Of a DNA stretch of 64,000 nucleotides, positions 26,017 through 34,306 are shown piece after piece. The stretch lies in assembly GCA_023394955.1 (NCBI GenBank), contig JAEWZY010000073.1, positions 1 through 64,000 of the forward strand, read 5' to 3'. This stretch comes from Bacillota bacterium (GTDB lineage Bacteria; Bacillota; UBA4882; UBA8346). The notes beneath the pieces were generated by a model. It was not told the DNA's origin. It ran no database searches and saw only the letters and a list, made by a program, of their open reading frames with translations. The position numbers and the translations under genes are program-made. Each line of letters opens with the position of its first letter. Positions within the stretch are counted from its first letter, which is position 1.

Positions 26017-27583
26017 GCCGACCCTCTCCTTCCTTATACCCTAAAGGATAGGTCCCGGTAACCTTTTGAAAAACTCGGCTAAAGTATTGGCTGGTTTTAT
26101 AACCAACCATCTCCGCTACCTCATAGATTTTATAATCCCCTTTTTCCAACAAAGTCTTAGCAATCTTGATCCGGTACTCGGTAAGATATTCGAGGACGGT
26201 CCGGTTAGTTTCTTTCTTAAATAGCTGACTTAAGTAGACGCCGCTAATTCCTAATGCAGCGGCTATGTTTTCGACGGTCAAATCCTTCGCGTAATGTTGG
26301 TGAATATATTCCATCGCTTGCTGCACTTTTCTTGAGCATTTCAAGTTGCCGGCCTTAATTTGATGAAAGCTATCGTAGAAAAACTCCTTAAGCCAGCTTA
26401 AAATCTCCGAAGCATAGTACAAGAATTTAGTAGGCAATTTTCCTTCTTGGTAAAGCTGCTGTAATGATTCTAATCCATGCTCCCGACGATAACGTTCTAA
26501 GGAATCGAATAATTGACGGCTTGCAATTTTAAATTCCTCCGGATTTCTAGTTGCTAAAATTGGTTGAAATACCTTATCAATCATCTCACCGACCTCAAAA
26601 TCCGAATCATGAATGTCATTGGCCAAATTTTGAAATATTGCGTGTGTTGCCGGAAGCCCTAATCCGGGTTGAGCCGGAAGGTCTTCATAATGTAAAATTG
26701 TTTTTCTTCCGAAAAACACCAAATAATCGAGGGATCTAATCGCTCTTTGAAGGTATTGGGAAATATCTTCGATTACCGCGCATCCTCGGGCGATGATGAT
26801 TGAAAAACTCTCCGCTTCTCCCCCATCTAATTCCTTGCCAATATTTAAAGACAGATGGTATAGTCGTTCCCGCTCTTCCCGCCGGCTGTTGGTCTTCCTC
26901 AACCCGACGAAAATTACCATTATCCCGTCACAATCATATCCTTCCACCCATTGGACTCCTTCGGGGCGCTCGACTGTTTTTAAATTCAGTTTCAACTCCC
27001 ATAAGGGGTGGCAGGGACCGCGAAATTCTTCCAAATAAGGCCGGTCCGGTTGGATGAGCAACAATCCCAAACGGTCTGTATTTTGGCGCACCAATGCGAT
27101 GCCGGTAAAATTACTCAAATCATTGATGTTTTCCCCATTAAATAGTTTCCGGACCAACTGATGTCTAAGGATATAATTTTTATGAAATTCTTGCTCCAAA
27201 TCAGCCCGCGCTTTAAAAAGCTCCTTTACCAGATTTTCTTCATTAATATCATGTTTTAATAAATAATTTGAGACACCGATTGCAACTGCTTGTTTGGCAT
27301 ATTCAAATTCTTTATAAGCGGTTAACAAGATAATCCTGACTGGATTTTGATACTCCAATACTCTCCTGCTGAATTCCAAGCCATCCATTACCGGCATCCG
27401 GATATCGGCCAAAATTATCTGGGGTAAATGTTTTTCATACAATTCCAATGCTTTATGGCCGTTAGTAGCGATGGCTATAATCTTAAAACCATACTCTTCC
27501 CAAGAGATAAGCTGTTGTAAATCTTCGATCGCCAAGATCTCATCATCCACAATCATTACACCGATTGGTTCTTTCAAGATCAT
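26000..27583 (-). CDS. YesN-type response regulator with AraC DNA-binding domain
   Basis: About 527 residues from ATG at 27583, which follows GAGGGA; a longer frame exists but has no good start. The receiver domain has VMIVDDE, the phospho-accepting aspartate in IILADIRMPVMDGLEF, the threonine in LLTAYKEFEYA and the lysine in NYLLKHD. A long middle linker leads to a C-terminal AraC domain (DLTVENIAAALGISGVYLSQLFKK, then YKTSQYFSRVFQKVTG). It is the first gene of the operon and probably activates the sugar transporter genes downstream. A 17-bp palindrome lies 23 bp upstream of the start. Confidence 0.93.
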   Translation of the reverse strand: MILKEPIGVMIVDDEILAIEDLQQLISWEEYGFKIIAIATNGHKALELYEKHLPQIILADIRMPVMDGLEFSRRVLEYQNPVRIILLTAYKEFEYAKQAVAIGVSNYLLKHDINEENLVKELFKARADLEQEFHKNYILRHQLVRKLFNGENINDLSNFTGIALVRQNTDRLGLLLIQPDRPYLEEFRGPCHPLWELKLNLKTVERPEGVQWVEGYDCDGIMVIFVGLRKTNSRREERERLYHLSLNIGKELDGGEAESFSIIIARGCAVIEDISQYLQRAIRSLDYLVFFGRKTILHYEDLPAQPGLGLPATHAIFQNLANDIHDSDFEVGEMIDKVFQPILATRNPEEFKIASRQLFDSLERYRREHGLESLQQLYQEGKLPTKFLYYASEILSWLKEFFYDSFHQIKAGNLKCSRKVQQAMEYIHQHYAKDLTVENIAAALGISGVYLSQLFKKETNRTVLEYLTEYRIKIAKTLLEKGDYKIYEVAEMVGYKTSQYFSRVFQKVTGTYPLGYKEGEGRREARN

Positions 27584-27605
27584 CAGCTCCCTCAAGGAGG
27601 ATTTC

Positions 27606-27622
27606 TTGTTAAATTTTAACAA
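27606..27622. promoter_or_regulatory. 17-bp palindrome upstream of the response regulator gene
   Basis: TTGTTAAA and TTTAACAA are perfect inverted 8-bp arms around one T, 23 bp before the chosen start codon. It could be an operator or autoregulatory site. With no second copy seen in the window, the function is a guess. Confidence 0.4.
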
Positions 27623-27679
27623 TACATATAACTCTTTAATTGAATTTGTTTCTCCATTTTGTCCTTTTTCCCTTTTACC

Positions 27680-27704
27680 AAGTTGCATTCAAAGTGCAAC
27701 TATA
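27680..27704. repeat. Half copy of palindromic repeat B
   Basis: AGTTGCATTCAAAGTGCAAC and flanking bases are the exact reverse complement of the right arm of copy 1 (about 9841-9865). Only this 25-bp arm is present, between the response regulator gene and the decayed membrane gene downstream of it. Confidence 0.75.
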
Positions 27705-27713
27705 TACCGTAAC

Positions 27714-28174
27714 CTAGCTCTTTTCCTTTTGGAGAAGTTTATCAATATAGGCGATTAATAATCCATATCCAATAGAAGTGCCAGAGTTAATAATGCAAGC
27801 AAGCATTTGCGGTTTATTGAATCCTTTCACATCAAAAATCCACATAAATGACCTAATAAAAAACCAGACCGCCGCGCCGAAGAAGGCTCCTTTGATTAAA
27901 TAATGATGCGATTTGATTTTACTAATAATATTGACCAGAATAACACCTATAGCCATACTAAAAGCTACTTCGACTATAATAGCCAGAATAATTTCAACCG
28001 TCGTACGAGGTACTTTACCCAAGGCAATCATTCCTGAGTAATCCCAATATGTTGGGAAAATATTCCATAAAAGATGCGAACAACTATCGAAGGAATGTCT
28101 TTGATTAATCCCGCGATAATTCCGGCGATTATCCCTCTCAGGAACTTATCTTCACTTAAGGGAATCTTTTTCAT
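27714..28174 (-). pseudogene. Membrane protein gene split by a frameshift
   Basis: The reading frame opens at ATG 28174 (AAAGGA six bases upstream) with MKKIPLSEDKFLRG and a hydrophobic GIIAGIIAGLI, then stops after 47 codons near 28033. The continuation is in another frame: the bases just upstream of its ATG at 28031 still read YWDYSG in that frame, and the rest is IALGKVPRTTVEIILAI..., with three membrane spans to the stop at 27714. Together they make one small integral membrane protein of about 150 residues with a single-base shift around 28050-28065. The ATGA junction could also permit coupled translation of two pieces, so real splitting or a sequencing error are alternatives. Confidence 0.7.
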
Positions 28175-28211
28175 TACTAATCCTTTCATTCAGTATCGAT
28201 ACCCCAATCGA

Positions 28212-28674
28212 TTAATCCTCAACACCGAACTTTCGATTTAAAAATAAAAATGTCCAGGACATTCCAATCGACCAGATCGAGGCGGTAATTAAGCTATATA
28301 ATGCTGTATTGGTATCAACTGGGTAAATATGCTTTAATTCACACATGGTTATGATAGCGTATATGATAAACCAGGTAAACGTTCCGTAAAGCCAGCCCTT
28401 AAAAAAATATTCCTACTGGTTACAACTTTTATTAGCATGGAAAAGACTATGCCCAATACACCCATAAAAATTATTACCACCACTTCAGCAAGTAAAACTT
28501 CCGCCCACCATTGAGTTTATGATTAAATGTCAAGACCGCCGCAAAATCCAGAAAACGCAGTTTAGTTAAATGAAACTTGAACAAAGTACCCGTAAAAATT
28601 ATTTGAAGCGGCCATCCCGCGACACCTGCTATAAAGCCTTGAGTTAAGCGATCTTTCAAAAAATCTGTTCTCAT
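28212..28674 (-). pseudogene. Paralogous membrane protein gene with two frameshifts
   Basis: The start MRTDFLKDRLTQGFIAGVAG matches the first gene's N-terminal pattern. After HKLNG the frame must shift to continue as EVLLAEVVVIIFMGVLG, and again in a run of seven T (about 28406-28412) to continue as FKGWLYGTFTWFIIYA and end at 28212. The three pieces together give a ~150-residue membrane protein of the same family as 27714-28174. Two shifts make a pseudogene likely; the homopolymer shift alone could be a read error. Confidence 0.7.
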
Positions 28675-28678
28675 TCTT

Positions 28679-29180
28679 CCTCCACATTATAAAGTCTTCT
28701 ATTACTTCCCTTATTATGGCCGTTCTTTACTAAACTAATTAAGTCATAATGCCGGCCGCCCCATAAAACTATGCTAAAACTATATAAATCTGTAAAAGGA
28801 ATTCCAGAGGACTGGCGTCGCTCCATTGCCGCTACGCTATTTTACGGCAGCATCCCCGCTGTCAATGAATTCCCATCTTCTTTGTCAAATTCCACTTTAC
28901 AGTTGAGACATTCAATATCTGTGTCTTCTAATTCCAAGGCTTTGATAATCTCTTCCTTAACCTAGTGAAAACCCTAAAAATAACAAAAGCAGCCCCCTTT
29001 AAAATAGGACTGCGCTTGAAAGTCTTTGCTCCTCGCAAGTATGCAGTTAGCCAGGACGGGCAAAAACAGCCTTAAATGTCCCGACACCTTTGATATTAAT
29101 CTGTTTAGCGTGATTCGTCAAGTCAAATTGCAAAACAGGACTTAGGTCCTAGGGGAATATTAAATAAAGTGTCGAACTGT
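28679..29180. other. Gene-poor stretch with two coding remnants
   Basis: Two short minus-strand frames look like protein C-termini without starts. One (28842-28961) ends DIECLNCKVEFDKEDG...MLP; the other (29047-29149) ends NIKGVGTFKAVFARPG. Both open after a stop codon and have no start or ribosome binding site, so they are probably relics. A plus-strand frame here (28771-28965) is not supported by a ribosome binding site. The region lies beside two decayed membrane genes and appears to be degenerating. Confidence 0.4.
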
Positions 29181-29510
29181 TTATTTCGTTTGCTTCAATG
29201 CTCCCCTTGACTCTGGATTAATCTTAATTATTTCACCTTCAATATTATCAAGCCTGCTATTGATCTTAGTAAGCATTGGTTTAACAAAATTCATATCCTC
29301 GGTTAACTCTTTAACTGCGGGCTTTATGATGTTCATGTCTTCAACCAACCCTTTAACAGTAGGCTTAATGATATCCATATCCTCAACTAATCCATCGACC
29401 TTTTGCTCCACACGCTCCATTCTGTTACGCAAATCTTCTTGCCCTTCACCGAAAGTTCGAAACTGCGCGGCTAAGTCTTCAAGCAGTACAGCAACTTTAT
29501 TATCGTCCAT
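29181..29510 (-). CDS. Small coiled-coil protein with 14-residue repeats
   Basis: The 109-residue protein begins DDNKVAVLLEDLAAQFRTFGEG, shared with its upstream neighbour, then has three near-identical 14-residue units of the type VKGLVEDMNIIKPA (about residues 38-80) inside a predicted coiled coil. ATG at 29510 has GGAG eight bases upstream. No known family recognised; no membrane span. It follows its paralogue by 18 bp and must be co-transcribed. Confidence 0.72.
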   Translation of the reverse strand: MDDNKVAVLLEDLAAQFRTFGEGQEDLRNRMERVEQKVDGLVEDMDIIKPTVKGLVEDMNIIKPAVKELTEDMNFVKPMLTKINSRLDNIEGEIIKINPESRGALKQTK

Positions 29511-29528
29511 CAAGAGCACTCCTTTGGG

Positions 29529-29777
29529 TTACTTTACTCTTTTAATTTCCACTTGGACTTCCTGGTCAAGCTCTTTGACCATCTGGATTAATTGTTGATG
29601 TTCCTGATGATTATTGGCCTCCATCCGATCCATCCGGGTTTCCATTTTATCCATTCGGTTATTTAAGGTATCAAAACCATTGTCAACCTTATCATTTAAC
29701 AATTGCAATCCTTCGCCGAAAGTCCGGAACTGTGACCGTAAATCCTCTAATAACACCGCTACCTTGTTATCATCCAA
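29529..29777 (-). CDS. Small coiled-coil protein, paralogue of the downstream gene
   Basis: An 82-residue, highly charged protein. The start is TTG, eight bases after GGAGG. It shares the DDNKVAVLLEDL..QFRTFGEG head with the next gene, then goes on as a heptad coiled coil (LNNRMDKMETRMDRMEANNHQ). The pair probably arose by duplication and could form hetero-oligomers. Function unknown. Confidence 0.72.
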   Translation of the reverse strand: MDDNKVAVLLEDLRSQFRTFGEGLQLLNDKVDNGFDTLNNRMDKMETRMDRMEANNHQEHQQLIQMVKELDQEVQVEIKRVK

Positions 29778-29959
29778 AGCTATTACCTCCTTCAGCTATC
29801 TATGATAATTTCTATATCCGGGTAATTAATCCTTCCGGATTCCTCTTTTCCTATTGAAGTTTCTGAAGTTCCTTCCAGTTCAGGGTATTTCCTCCTTGGA
29901 GCCATCAGCATGTCGCCACCACAGGCATTTTTGAAGGAAATTAGCTACTAGAATATAAC

Positions 29960-29994
29960 AAAAAACCCAGCTAAATCATCATGTTTAGCCGGGA
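29960..29994 (-). terminator. Intrinsic terminator of the tRNA-Gln/tRNA-Glu operon
   Basis: On the minus strand CCCGGCTAAA pairs with TTTAGCTGGG (one G-U) over an 8-base loop and is followed by six T. It lies 13 bp after the tRNA-Glu 3' end. Confidence 0.9.
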
Positions 29995-30006
29995 ATTACT
30001 ATTAAA

Positions 30007-30082
30007 TGGTAGTCCCAACGAGATTCGAACTCGTGTCTCCGCCGTGAGAGGGCGGTGTCCTAGGCCTCTAGACGATAGGACC
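30007..30082 (-). tRNA. tRNA-Glu (anticodon CTC)
   Basis: A complete 76-nt cloverleaf with encoded CCA. The acceptor stem GGTCCTA pairs with TGGGACT, the anticodon stem CCGCC/GGCGG holds loop CTCTCAC with anticodon CTC, and the T-arm contains GTTCGAATC. CTC reads GAG. It follows tRNA-Gln by 25 bp and precedes the terminator. Confidence 0.95.
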
Positions 30083-30107
30083 AAATAATAAAATTTAAAA
30101 TAAAACC

Positions 30108-30181
30108 TGGCTGGGGGAGAAGGACTCGAACCCTCGCCGACGGGGCCAGAACCCGGCGTCCTACCACTAGACGATCCCCCA
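30108..30181 (-). tRNA. tRNA-Gln (anticodon CTG)
   Basis: A 74-nt cloverleaf with encoded CCA and discriminator G. Acceptor TGGGGGA pairs with TCCCCCA; the loop TTCTGGC presents anticodon CTG, reading CAG; the T-arm contains GTTCGAGTC. The first anticodon-stem pair is a mismatch (C-T). It is the first gene of a two-tRNA unit. The pairing of tRNA-Gln and tRNA-Glu genes is common in Bacillota. Confidence 0.93.
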
Positions 30182-30282
30182 ACGCGCATATTATATTATA
30201 CAGTCCCGCTAGACCCGGCGTCAAGCAAAAAATATTAGTAAGTTCAGGAGGTTTTGCCTTGGCGTAGAAATTTAATGATGCA

Positions 30283-30783
30283 TTAACCTTTTTTCATTCC
30301 AAGCCTTTTTATTTCATTCACTAAGTCTTCGTATCCACCGTTATTAATGATCTTTTCGCACCTAAAATCGGGACTTTCAAACAACAGATTAATACGACGG
30401 GCATATTCCAATGTCACGCTGCTGCTCCGCCTTAAAATCCGCTGCTCAATAATGTTAATATCCGCATCCACCCAGATGAATTCGGCGAAGGGGAACGCCT
30501 TCATCAACTCCCAACGGTGTTTGTTTTTGAATAGCCCTTGGACCATGGCCACTCTCTGGCTGGCGCTTAATAATTCCCGCGTCTTTCCTATCATGACTCC
30601 TAAATACCTATCGCGCATCGCGTCGCTAAAAATTACGCCATTAGCGATGGCTTCCCGCATTTCGGCGGTTAAATCCCGATCCGCGTCATAGATATGAAAA
30701 TGGAACTCTTGAGCGAATATTTCAGCCGTATAATTTTTCCCGGCCCCGGTTTTTCCAAAAAAAACAACCAAGCGTTTTTCCAT
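30283..30783 (-). CDS. P-loop kinase of the coenzyme A operon, dephospho-CoA-kinase-like
   Basis: About 166 residues. The Walker A is FFGKTGAGKN, with Asn where Ser/Thr is usual. It is followed by IYDADRDLTAEM, which resembles the DAD segment of CoaE, and ends with ARRINLLFESPDFRCEKIINNGG, like the CoaE C-terminal region. I chose the ATG at 30783; a GTG at 30810 overlaps panD but its ribosome site is too close. It follows panD in the coaBC-panB-panC-panD operon. A role as the last enzyme of CoA synthesis is inferred from context; a generic nucleotide kinase is the alternative. Confidence 0.6.
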   Translation of the reverse strand: MEKRLVVFFGKTGAGKNYTAEIFAQEFHFHIYDADRDLTAEMREAIANGVIFSDAMRDRYLGVMIGKTRELLSASQRVAMVQGLFKNKHRWELMKAFPFAEFIWVDADINIIEQRILRRSSSVTLEYARRINLLFESPDFRCEKIINNGGYEDLVNEIKRLGMKKG

Positions 30784-30793
30784 TAAATCTACT

Positions 30794-31177
30794 CTATCCT
30801 TCCCAACCACACTCCTCGCAGTCGCGCCTTTCTAAGATTTTATTAGCGTCATCGACCAATACAATCTGCGGGAGATGTCGCTTGACATCTTCCGCATCAA
30901 TTTGGCAATAGGCCATGATAATCACTTGATCCCCGACACAGACCAACCTGGCGGCGGCCCCGTTCAGACAGATTATCCCGCTGTCGCGCTTTCCGGCAAT
31001 ACAATAGGTTTCAAGACGTTGACCGTTATTGATATTCACAACTTGTACTTGCTCGTACTCAATGATCCCGGCGGCTTCCATCAGATTTCGATCAATCGTA
31101 ATACTGCCGACATAGTTGAGATTGGCCTCGCTAACCACAGCCCGATGAATCTTTGACTTTAACATATTTAAGAGCAT
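30794..31177 (-). CDS. panD: Aspartate 1-decarboxylase
   Basis: A 127-residue pyruvoyl enzyme making beta-alanine. MLKSKIHRAVVSEANLNYVG leads to the self-cleavage site Gly-Ser in YVGSITID, where the pyruvoyl group forms. RDSGIICLNGAAARLV and DQVIIMAY are typical. The ATG overlaps the panC stop (TGATG). The C-terminus carries an unusual CEECGWEG tail. Confidence 0.96.
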   Translation of the reverse strand: MLLNMLKSKIHRAVVSEANLNYVGSITIDRNLMEAAGIIEYEQVQVVNINNGQRLETYCIAGKRDSGIICLNGAAARLVCVGDQVIIMAYCQIDAEDVKRHLPQIVLVDDANKILERRDCEECGWEG

Positions 31178-32028
31178 CAGGAACCTACCTTAAAAGAAAA
31201 ATTATCAATCAACCGGGTAGCGCCGATAAAAACAGCCACGGCGACCAGCACCGGCTTATCGATTCGAGTGATCGGTTTTAATAGTGATGAATCTACCACT
31301 TCGATATAGTCGATTGCGGCAAGCGGTTCGGTCTGGATTTTTTCGGAAATTATCCCTTTGATTGTACTTGCATCAGTCGCACCGTTATTTAAGGCTTTAC
31401 GGGCCAACTCAAGACTTTCGGGAATCACCCGGGCCGCTCTGCGTTCTTCTTTCGATAAATAAGAATTTCTGGAGCTTAAAGCCAAACCATCCCGGTCCCT
31501 TACTGTGGGACACGGTACAATTTGGATGCCATAACTTAAATCTTTGGTCATCCGGTCAATGATCGCCAGCTGTTGCCCATCTTTCTCCCCGAAATACGCC
31601 CGATCCGGCATTACAATATTGAATAATTTAGCAACAATGGTGCACACGCCCTGAAAATGGCCCGGGCGTTTCGCGCCGCACAAATCTTCATCCAGGTCTG
31701 TAATATCCACAAAGGCAAAATTTGGGGACGGGTACATTTCAGTGACGGACGGCGCAAAAAGCAGATCTACACCCGCTCTTTCACAGCTTTCCCGATCTCC
31801 CGCCAAATTCTTGGGGTATTTTTCAAAGTCTTCATTGGGGCCAAATTGGGTCGGATTCACGAAAATACTCACTACCACCTTATCATTTTCGCGCCTTGCC
31901 CTATTAACCAATGAACTATGACCATCATGCAAATAACCCATGGTTGGTACAAAACCAATGGATAGCTCTTGTTTTTTCCATGATTGCGTCAATGCTCTTA
32001 CCTTTAAAATAGAATCAGCAGTAATCAT
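31177..32028 (-). CDS. panC: Pantothenate synthetase
   Basis: A 283-residue nucleotidyltransferase that joins pantoate and beta-alanine with ATP. The HIGH-like PTMGYLHDGH, FVNPTQFGPNEDF, YFGEKDGQQLAII and the KMSKS-like LALSSRNSYLS are all present. ATG follows GAAGGTG. Third gene of the CoA operon. Confidence 0.96.
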   Translation of the reverse strand: MITADSILKVRALTQSWKKQELSIGFVPTMGYLHDGHSSLVNRARRENDKVVVSIFVNPTQFGPNEDFEKYPKNLAGDRESCERAGVDLLFAPSVTEMYPSPNFAFVDITDLDEDLCGAKRPGHFQGVCTIVAKLFNIVMPDRAYFGEKDGQQLAIIDRMTKDLSYGIQIVPCPTVRDRDGLALSSRNSYLSKEERRAARVIPESLELARKALNNGATDASTIKGIISEKIQTEPLAAIDYIEVVDSSLLKPITRIDKPVLVAVAVFIGATRLIDNFSFKVGS

Positions 32029-32088
32029 CCTTTTTCACCTTCATTCCGATTCAATATGATTTAAGCAGCTCAATACTAAATCTGGCTT

Positions 32089-32892
32089 TCAAAATGAATG
32101 CTCTTCCCCGGGAAAAGTGGAGTTTCTTACTTGTGTAACATATTCGTTGATACCCTCTCTGATAACTTTCCCGGCATCCGCGAATACCTTGGCATGTTTC
32201 GGCCTGACATCCGAATAGATTCCCAGCATGTCGTGATAAACAAGAATCTGGCCGTCACAACCCGCTCCCGCTCCGATACCGATAGTAGGAACCGATACCG
32301 CCGTTGTGATCCTGGCGGCAAGTTCAGCCGGAATACATTCCAAAACAATCGCAAAAGCCCCCGCGTCTTCCAGCCTTTGGGCATCCTCAACCAATTGGGC
32401 GGCCTGATCCGGATTTCCGCCTTGAACCTTAAATCCGCCGAATACATTGACTGACTGCGGTGTTAAACCGAGATGTCCCATCACCGGTATTTGGGCATTG
32501 ACTATTGCCCGCGCCTGCCGCAGGACCCGGGCTCCCCCCTCAAGCTTTACCGCTTGAGCCTTGGCTTCCTGAACCAATCTGCCGGCATTACGCACCGCTT
32601 CAATGGTTGATGTCTGGTAGGACATAAAAGGCATATCTCCGATTACCAACGCATTTTCCACACCCCGGGATACGGCTTTGGTATGGTAAATCATATCCTC
32701 AATAGTTACCGCTAAGGTATCCTTGTACCCTAAACAAACCATCCCCAAAGAATCCCCTACTAAAATCCCGTCAACATCGGAGGAATCCACTAGCTTAGCG
32801 GAAGAATAATCATATGCCGTCAGTAAAGCCAATTTGGCTCCCGCTTTTTTGGCCTTTAAAAAAGTAGTAACGCTCTTTTGAATCTCAATCAC
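32089..32892 (-). CDS. panB: 3-methyl-2-oxobutanoate hydroxymethyltransferase
   Basis: A TIM-barrel enzyme of 267 residues from GTG at 32892. Markers: LLTAYDYSSAKLVD, GILVGDSLGMVCLGYKDT, GDMPFMSYQ, VKLEGGARV, PVMGHLGLTPQSVNVFGG and GIGAGAGCDGQILVYHDMLG. It makes ketopantoate from 2-oxoisovalerate and methylene-tetrahydrofolate. The GTG overlaps the coaBC stop by 4 bp (GTGA), with the AGGGGG of coaBC acting as ribosome site almost abutting it, so translation probably depends on coupling. Longer in-frame N-termini overlap coaBC more and look unlike PanB. Confidence 0.95.
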   Translation of the reverse strand: MIEIQKSVTTFLKAKKAGAKLALLTAYDYSSAKLVDSSDVDGILVGDSLGMVCLGYKDTLAVTIEDMIYHTKAVSRGVENALVIGDMPFMSYQTSTIEAVRNAGRLVQEAKAQAVKLEGGARVLRQARAIVNAQIPVMGHLGLTPQSVNVFGGFKVQGGNPDQAAQLVEDAQRLEDAGAFAIVLECIPAELAARITTAVSVPTIGIGAGAGCDGQILVYHDMLGIYSDVRPKHAKVFADAGKVIREGINEYVTQVRNSTFPGEEHSF

Positions 32893-34058
32893 TCCCCCTG
32901 TTTTAGCACTGTCCGGATAATGTCGTAAGCCAGCTCTTGCTTGGGTTTCTTTTCCAGACCGCACGTTTTATCGGGCGCAATCAGCCACACTTTCCCGTCG
33001 TTCGCCGCAAAATTGGAAAGATCATTAGCGATTATCAGATCCAAATTCTTCTTTTCCAGCTTGGACCGGGCATTGACAAACAAATTATCGCTTTCGGCAG
33101 CGAAGCCGATTAGCACCTGCTTTTGTTTGAGACGGCCGAGTTCCGCCAAAATATCGCTGTTTTCTTCAAATTCAATGGAGATCGCCGCGCCGGTCTTTTT
33201 AATTTTTGAGGAATGACACTCCTTCGGCTTATAGTCGGATACCGCAGCCGCCGCAAAGACATAATCGGCATCTTCAAACCCTTGAATAACCGCTTCGCGC
33301 ATTTGGGCGACAGTATCCACCCTGATGATTTTGACCCCATCAACATCCAGGACCGAATTAGCTAAAACGAGTGTAACCTCAGCGCCCATATCCCGGCACG
33401 CCTTGGCGAGGCTCACTCCCATCAGACCGGAAGAGTTATTGGAAATAAAACGGATCGGATCGATATATTCCCTGGTTGCCCCGGCGCTAATCAAAACCTT
33501 GCGGTTATCCAAAAGTTTTTCGCAGAAAAACCCTTCCACCGTCTCCAGTATGGCAGGGACATTTTTAAGGCGTCCTTTAGCAGTGGCTCCGCAGGCCAAC
33601 CTACCTTCATCCGGTTCGATAAAGCTGCAGCCATGACGCTGAAGTTTTTTAATATTTTCAAGGTTAACCGGGTTATGATACATATTGACATTCATGGCCG
33701 GCGCAAACATTACCTTTTTCCAGTTAGCAGCCGCCAGAACCGTGCTCAAAAGGTCATCGCTGATTCCGGCAGCCGCTTTGGCGATAATGTTGTAACTGGC
33801 CGGCGCAATCAAAATAAGTTCCGCTTCGGTTGCCAATGAAATATGGGTAACCCGAGTATGGTCTTCATCTTCGAACATCTTTACATAAACTTTGTTCTTA
33901 GTGAGTGTTTCCAAAGTCAGCGGGGTAATGAACTTTACCGCGTGCGCAGTCATAACCACCCGGACATCATACCCCGCTTGCGCCAACCCGCTGGCAATCT
34001 CGGCGCCTTTATAGGCGGCAATCGAACCGGTTATTCCGAGCAAAATTTTTGGCTTCAT
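32889..34058 (-). CDS. coaBC: Bifunctional phosphopantothenoylcysteine decarboxylase/ligase
   Basis: A 389-residue flavoprotein. The N-terminal CoaC half has GITGSIAAYKGAEIASGLAQ, PAMNVNMYHNP and the ISDDLLSTVLAA segment; the C-terminal CoaB half starts at VLISAGATREYIDPIRFISN and contains AAAVSDYKP and IGFAAESDN. It makes 4'-phosphopantetheine from 4'-phosphopantothenate and cysteine. ATG follows AAAGGAG. As first gene of the operon it lies 26 bp after a leader that ends in an intrinsic terminator, which suggests control by attenuation. Confidence 0.96.
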   Translation of the reverse strand: MKPKILLGITGSIAAYKGAEIASGLAQAGYDVRVVMTAHAVKFITPLTLETLTKNKVYVKMFEDEDHTRVTHISLATEAELILIAPASYNIIAKAAAGISDDLLSTVLAAANWKKVMFAPAMNVNMYHNPVNLENIKKLQRHGCSFIEPDEGRLACGATAKGRLKNVPAILETVEGFFCEKLLDNRKVLISAGATREYIDPIRFISNNSSGLMGVSLAKACRDMGAEVTLVLANSVLDVDGVKIIRVDTVAQMREAVIQGFEDADYVFAAAAVSDYKPKECHSSKIKKTGAAISIEFEENSDILAELGRLKQKQVLIGFAAESDNLFVNARSKLEKKNLDLIIANDLSNFAANDGKVWLIAPDKTCGLEKKPKQELAYDIIRTVLKQGE

Positions 34059-34084
34059 TATTATTTGCTCCTTTATTTATCAAT

Positions 34085-34232
34085 AAAAAAAGCCAACCCC
34101 AAGACAGGTAGGCCTTAATAACAACCTATTTCCGTCTTAGTCATAACCGATCCAAGCGGATTTTGCTAGAAAATTGTTCTCGCCTTGTATTAGTACCGTT
34201 CTCGAAGGATACGGCCTAAAGGAATTATTGGG
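34085..34232 (-). promoter_or_regulatory. coaBC leader RNA with terminator and possible antiterminator
   Basis: From the predicted start near 34230 the leader runs about 145 nt to a terminator at 34085-34113: GGTAGGC-side and GCCAACC-side arms (minus strand GCCTACC / GGTTGGC, one mismatch) and seven T. The terminator's 5' arm overlaps GGCCTA (34109-34114), which can alternatively pair with TAGGCC near the leader's 5' end (34213-34218). Two small hairpins lie between. This is the layout of a regulated attenuator or a discrete small RNA. A known leader motif called pan occurs before pantothenate genes in Bacillota; whether this is a member I cannot tell. Confidence 0.6.
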
Positions 34233-34236
34233 AAAA

Positions 34237-34265
34237 ATTTTAACACATCGGCTTAAAAATGACAA
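34237..34265 (-). promoter_or_regulatory. Sigma-A promoter of the coenzyme A operon
   Basis: On the minus strand TTGTCA (34260-34265) and TAAAAT (34237-34242) are separated by exactly 17 bp, one base from each consensus. Transcription would start near 34230. Confidence 0.75.
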
Positions 34266-34306
34266 GCGAAAATTGCAGTGCAATTTATATTCGAGGAGGG
34301 CCTGTT

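Noticed and set aside
28771..28965. A 64-codon plus-strand frame
   Set aside because: No ribosome binding site, and the opposite strand holds a more protein-like relic.
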